Source: Microtetraspora niveoalba (GTDB lineage Bacteria > Actinomycetota > Actinomycetes > Streptosporangiales > Streptosporangiaceae). From it: a stretch of DNA of 64,000 bases. Each line of letters opens with the position of its first letter. The first letter of the stretch is position 1. Shown here piece after piece: positions 59,716 through 64,000 of this stretch. The stretch is from NCBI RefSeq assembly GCF_001570405.1, contig NZ_BBYM01000013.1, positions 104,360 to 168,359 of the forward strand, given 5' to 3'. The notes beneath the pieces are model-generated. The model had not been told where the DNA came from. It was given only the letters and a program-made list of their open reading frames with translations, and did not search any database. Made by a program: the position numbers and the translations under genes.

Positions 59716-60209
59716 GGGTGGACGTCCCCGAGGGGAAGGACCCGATCGCGTACGTGTGGGGCGAGATGGTCCCCGGCATCGGCCCCGCCGCCTCGGCCTT
59801 CTCGCTGGCGGTGTACGCCCACACGACCCTCGGGCTGCGCGAGTTCGAGGCCGCGCGGCTGCGGATCGCGCAGATCAACGGGTGCCTCTTCTGCCTCGAC
59901 TGGCGGACGGAACGCGACGGGCGGAAGGTCGAGGAGGCGTTCGCCGACGCGGTGACCGACTGGCGCACCACCGACGCGTTCGACGACCGTACCCGGCTGG
60001 CCGCCGAGTACGCCGAGCGGTACGCCCTCGACCACCACGGTCTGGACGACGAGTTCTGGAACCGGATGGCCGCGCACTACAGCCAGGCCGAGATCGTGGA
60101 GCTGACCATGTGCGTCGGCTCCTGGCTGACGTTCGGCCGCCTCAACCGGGTACTGGGCCTCGACGCCGTGTGCGTGCTGCCCGGCCATCCCCAGTCCGGC
60201 ACCCGATAG
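59712..60209 (+). CDS. Carboxymuconolactone decarboxylase/AhpD-family protein
   Basis: A 165-residue helical protein. The redox or ring-opening motif INGCLFCLDWR (CxxC) is on the conserved helix, and FDDRTRLAAEYAERYAL plus EIVELTMCVGSWLTFGRL match the CMD fold. AhpD-type alkylhydroperoxidase-like or decarboxylase activity is possible. ATG overlaps the dehydrogenase stop by 4 nt. Confidence 0.85.
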   Translation: MRVDVPEGKDPIAYVWGEMVPGIGPAASAFSLAVYAHTTLGLREFEAARLRIAQINGCLFCLDWRTERDGRKVEEAFADAVTDWRTTDAFDDRTRLAAEYAERYALDHHGLDDEFWNRMAAHYSQAEIVELTMCVGSWLTFGRLNRVLGLDAVCVLPGHPQSGTR

Positions 60210-60309
60210 CCGGCCGCCTCCACGGATCCGGCGCCCCGGCCGGACACGGCCCATCCCGCAACACGCCCCATCCCGCCGCAGTACGCGAACCCCCTTCGGT
60301 CGAGAGTGA

Positions 60310-61959
<1,650 letters not shown>

Positions 61960-61991
61960 GGCCGTTCAGGGCGGCCGGGAAAGGGGGAGCG

Positions 61992-62339
61992 GTGAACCCC
62001 GAACGGACCAACACGCTCATCCGCGACCTCTCCGCCTGGATCGACGACTCCCCCGGCAACCGGGGGCGGGACCGCGAGGCCCTGCTGTGGGGCAGGGTGG
62101 CCAAGGTCGCCGAGGAGGCCGGCGAGGTGATCGAGAAGCTCGTCGGGATGACCGGCCAGAACCCGCGCAAGGGCCGATCGGCCACGCGGGCGGAGGTCGA
62201 GTACGAGCTCCTGGACGTCGCACTGACCGCCCTGGCGGCGTTGGCCCACCTCCGCGCTGACGATCCGCACCCGCCTGACCTGCTCGGCCTCCTCGCCCGG
62301 CACGTCGAGGTCGTCGCCCGGCGGGCGGACCTTCTCTGA
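61992..62339 (+). CDS. MazG-like nucleotide pyrophosphohydrolase
   Basis: A 115-residue all-helical protein with the MazG metal motif: EEAGEVIEKLVG on one helix and EVEYELLDVALTALAAL on the next (E-E-x2-E ... E-x2-D). It cleaves non-canonical or excess NTPs to NMP and PPi. GTG 61992 follows GGGGGAG. It is 32 nt behind the cholesterol oxidase, and probably only a housekeeping rider. Confidence 0.8.
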   Translation: MNPERTNTLIRDLSAWIDDSPGNRGRDREALLWGRVAKVAEEAGEVIEKLVGMTGQNPRKGRSATRAEVEYELLDVALTALAALAHLRADDPHPPDLLGLLARHVEVVARRADLL

Positions 62340-62352
62340 ACATGCGGCTCGC

Positions 62353-62374
62353 ACGGTGCCCGGCCGGGCACCGT
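62353..62374 (+). terminator. 22-bp perfect palindrome after the MazG-like gene
   Basis: ACGGTGCCCGG and its exact complement form an uninterrupted palindrome 14 nt after the stop. There is no U-tract. It could be a hairpin terminator or, less likely, an operator for the SRPBCC gene. Confidence 0.5.
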
Positions 62375-62471
62375 AAGCGGGACCTTAAGGACATCGGAAG
62401 GAGACCGTAAGGGCGGCCCGGCAATGTGGGTCTCGTCGGAAGCCGATCCACGAGAGCCTGAGAGGGCAGCC

Positions 62472-62951
62472 ATGACGCAGACCGCCGAGTTCGAGATCGT
62501 CCGTGACTTCGCCGCGCCGCGCGAGCAGGTGTACGCCGCCTGGACCCGCCCCGAGCGTTTCGCCCGCTGGTTCGGGCCGCGGATCTTCACCACCCCGGCC
62601 GACCGGGTCGTGCTGGACGTCCGCCCGGGCGGCGTCTGGCAGGCCACGCTGGTCGGCGACGAGGGGTTCGAGGTCACGTTGCGGGGCGTCTACCGCGACG
62701 TCGCCGGGCCGGGGCGGCTGGCCTTCACCACCGGCGACCCGGACAACCCGGGCGACGGGCCCGCCTCGGTGGTCACGCTGACCCTCGACGAGCACGCGGA
62801 CGGCACCACGATGCGGTTCCACCAGTTCGGGGTCAACACCGACGCCGAGCACGCCGAGCAGTCCAAGGCGGGCTGGCTGGAGTTCTTCGACCGGCTGGCC
62901 GAGCACCTGGCGGTTCAGGCCACGTCGTCGAAGGTCAGCTCGCGGCCGTGA
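62472..62951 (+). CDS. SRPBCC/AHA1-domain protein
   Basis: A 159-residue START-like fold protein: FEIVRDFAAPREQVYAAWTRPERFARWFGP is the typical opening (about 6-37). GGVWQATL and the terminal helix WLEFFDRLAEHL complete the family. A ligand-binding role is likely, partner unknown. ATG 62472 after GAGAGGGCAG. The 3' end overlaps the convergent regulator gene by 37 nt. Confidence 0.85.
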   Translation: MTQTAEFEIVRDFAAPREQVYAAWTRPERFARWFGPRIFTTPADRVVLDVRPGGVWQATLVGDEGFEVTLRGVYRDVAGPGRLAFTTGDPDNPGDGPASVVTLTLDEHADGTTMRFHQFGVNTDAEHAEQSKAGWLEFFDRLAEHLAVQATSSKVSSRP

Positions 62952-64000
62952 GCGTGGGCGGCGGCGTACGCCTCCTCGCCGAGCGCGTCCCTGGCCCGGT
63001 CGGCGATCCGCCGCGCCTCGGCCTCCTCCGACTGGGAGGCCGGGGTGCCGTGCGCCAGCCGGGCCGCGGCGGCGAGGCCGAGCAGCCGCGCGCACTCCCC
63101 CGGCGGCGACGCGGCGGCGAGCCCCTCCACGGTCAGCGCCGTCGTGCGGGGATCGCCGATCCTCCTCGCGGCGGCGAACGCCCCCAGGAACAGGGCGCGC
63201 GCCCCCTCGGCGTCGCCGCGCGACTCGTGGACGAAGCCCAGCTCGACGAGGGCGGTGGGCAGGAACAGCGGGGGCTCGCCGTCGCGCGGCACGCCGTCGA
63301 GCAGGCGGCCGATATGCCGCTCGGCCTCCTCCAGCCGGCCGCCCCTGCGGGCGGCGTAGCCGTACCCCATCTGGGCGAAGATCCGCCCCTCGCGGTAGCC
63401 CTGCCCGTCCGCGAGCCGCAGCGCCCGGCCGCAGTGCTCCATCGCGGACGCGTAGTCGCCGGTGTTCATCGCGATCCAGCCCAGCCACGACAGCCGGCGT
63501 ACGGTCTCCGGCCACAGCCCGAGTTCCTCGGCGGTGCGCAGGTCCTCGGCGAACAGCCGGGCGGCCCGCTCGTATTCGCCGCGGATCTCGCACAGCCCGG
63601 CGAGCCACTCGGTGGCCTGCAGGCGGCCCCAGCCGTCGCCCAGCTCGCGGAACAGCCGGGCGCTCTCACCGCCGTCGCGTTCCAGGGCCTCCAGGTCGCG
63701 TACGGTGAAGGCGTCGCGGGCCAGCCTGCTCAGCGCGGCCGCCACGCCCCAGGTGTCGCCGACCTCGCGGAACGTCGCGAGCGCCTTCTCGACGAGCACC
63801 CGCGCGGACGGCACGTCGGTCAGCCCCAGCGCGACGAACCACTCGGCCCTGGCCCGGTCGCCGGGGTCGGCGATGTCCAGAGCCGCCTCCCAGTCGACGT
63901 CCTCGCCCAGCAGCAGGGCGAACCCGGCGTGCCAGGCGCGGGCCCGCGCGCGCTCGGCGGCGGGCGCGTCGCCCGCGCCGGCCACCGCCACGTCCAGCGC
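62915..64000 (-). CDS. TPR-rich C-terminal part of a large AfsR/BTAD-type regulator (partial)
   Basis: At least 361 residues are open to the window end, so the N-terminus is missing. The visible part is a helical TPR array (for example TWGVAAALSRLARDAF, RRLSWLGWIAMNTGDYASAMEHC). It ends with the typical tail ARDALGEEAYAAAHAHGREL found in AfsR/SARP-like and STAND ATPase regulators. There is no C-terminal LuxR HTH, so the DNA-binding or ATPase domain would be in the missing part. A regulatory role for the neighbouring genes is only inferred. Confidence 0.75.
   Translation of the reverse strand, partial: ALDVAVAGAGDAPAAERARARAWHAGFALLLGEDVDWEAALDIADPGDRARAEWFVALGLTDVPSARVLVEKALATFREVGDTWGVAAALSRLARDAFTVRDLEALERDGGESARLFRELGDGWGRLQATEWLAGLCEIRGEYERAARLFAEDLRTAEELGLWPETVRRLSWLGWIAMNTGDYASAMEHCGRALRLADGQGYREGRIFAQMGYGYAARRGGRLEEAERHIGRLLDGVPRDGEPPLFLPTALVELGFVHESRGDAEGARALFLGAFAAARRIGDPRTTALTVEGLAAASPPGECARLLGLAAAARLAHGTPASQSEEAEARRIADRARDALGEEAYAAAHAHGRELTFDDVA

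Overview
The window is high-GC actinomycete chromosome. Support for this comes from GTG/TTG starts, GTGA and ATGA gene overlaps, leaderless-looking promoters, many TetR, ECF-sigma and NarL-type regulators, secreted modular hydrolases and SapA-like, WXG-like and COG4705-type proteins. A Streptosporangiales-like host (Nonomuraea, Streptosporangium or a relative) is my inference from protein style. There is no rRNA or tRNA, and no CRISPR array was seen.

Left part (0-20 kb). A tyrosine-recombinase remnant lies at the left edge. It is followed by a secreted SGNH hydrolase and a low-complexity secreted repeat protein. A two-component system with an exported protein (4.5-6.9 kb) and the neighbouring secreted TAP-type hydrolase (7.1-8.6 kb) share a near-identical promoter and operator. 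Next come an ABC-F ribosome-protection-type ATPase with a leader-peptide attenuator, a PAP2 phosphatase, a decayed histidine kinase, an internally shortened COG4705 membrane protein, a P450/TetR/ferredoxin operon with its operator, two tandem phosphotriesterase-family genes (one has lost metal ligands) and a secreted glycosidase with FN3 and CBM2 domains.

Middle (20-46 kb). A lipoprotein faces a WXG-like gene pair. Then comes a zone of gene decay: a VOC gene with a Trp-to-stop change, and a SapA-like gene broken by a frameshift and by a TnpB (IS200/IS605-type) element that carries a Phd/YefM antitoxin gene. Two divergent peptidoglycan-active enzymes carry the same C-terminal golvesin-like domain. 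A DrrAB-like exporter with a TetR regulator follows, then an alpha/beta hydrolase, an AraC/VOC pair, a large membrane protein, an ECF41 sigma factor with a divergent membrane protein, an ABC exporter plus two-component operon, a GH5 endoglycoceramidase-like enzyme and a small ECF sigma/membrane-partner pair.

Right part (46-64 kb). An Asp/Glu racemase faces a double-AsnC regulator. A nitrogen-compound uptake and hydrolysis block follows: amidase, LysR, YtcJ-type amidohydrolase and a polar amino-acid-type ABC transporter. Its ATPase begins with a 12-bp repeat that reiterates the start codon. Then comes a steroid-type block: TetR, a molybdopterin protein, an LLM oxidoreductase, a ketosteroid-isomerase-like protein, a DHDPR-like dehydrogenase, a CMD-family protein and a Tat-exported cholesterol oxidase. 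Three promoters in this block look leaderless and carry boxes matching the KstR or KstR2 consensus. MazG-like, SRPBCC and a truncated TPR regulator gene end the window.

Most interesting items: the TnpB/antitoxin element whose excision would rejoin a reading frame; the shared two-component operator; the ABC-F leader peptide; the KstR/KstR2-like boxes beside cholesterol oxidase; and the reiterated GTG start repeat.
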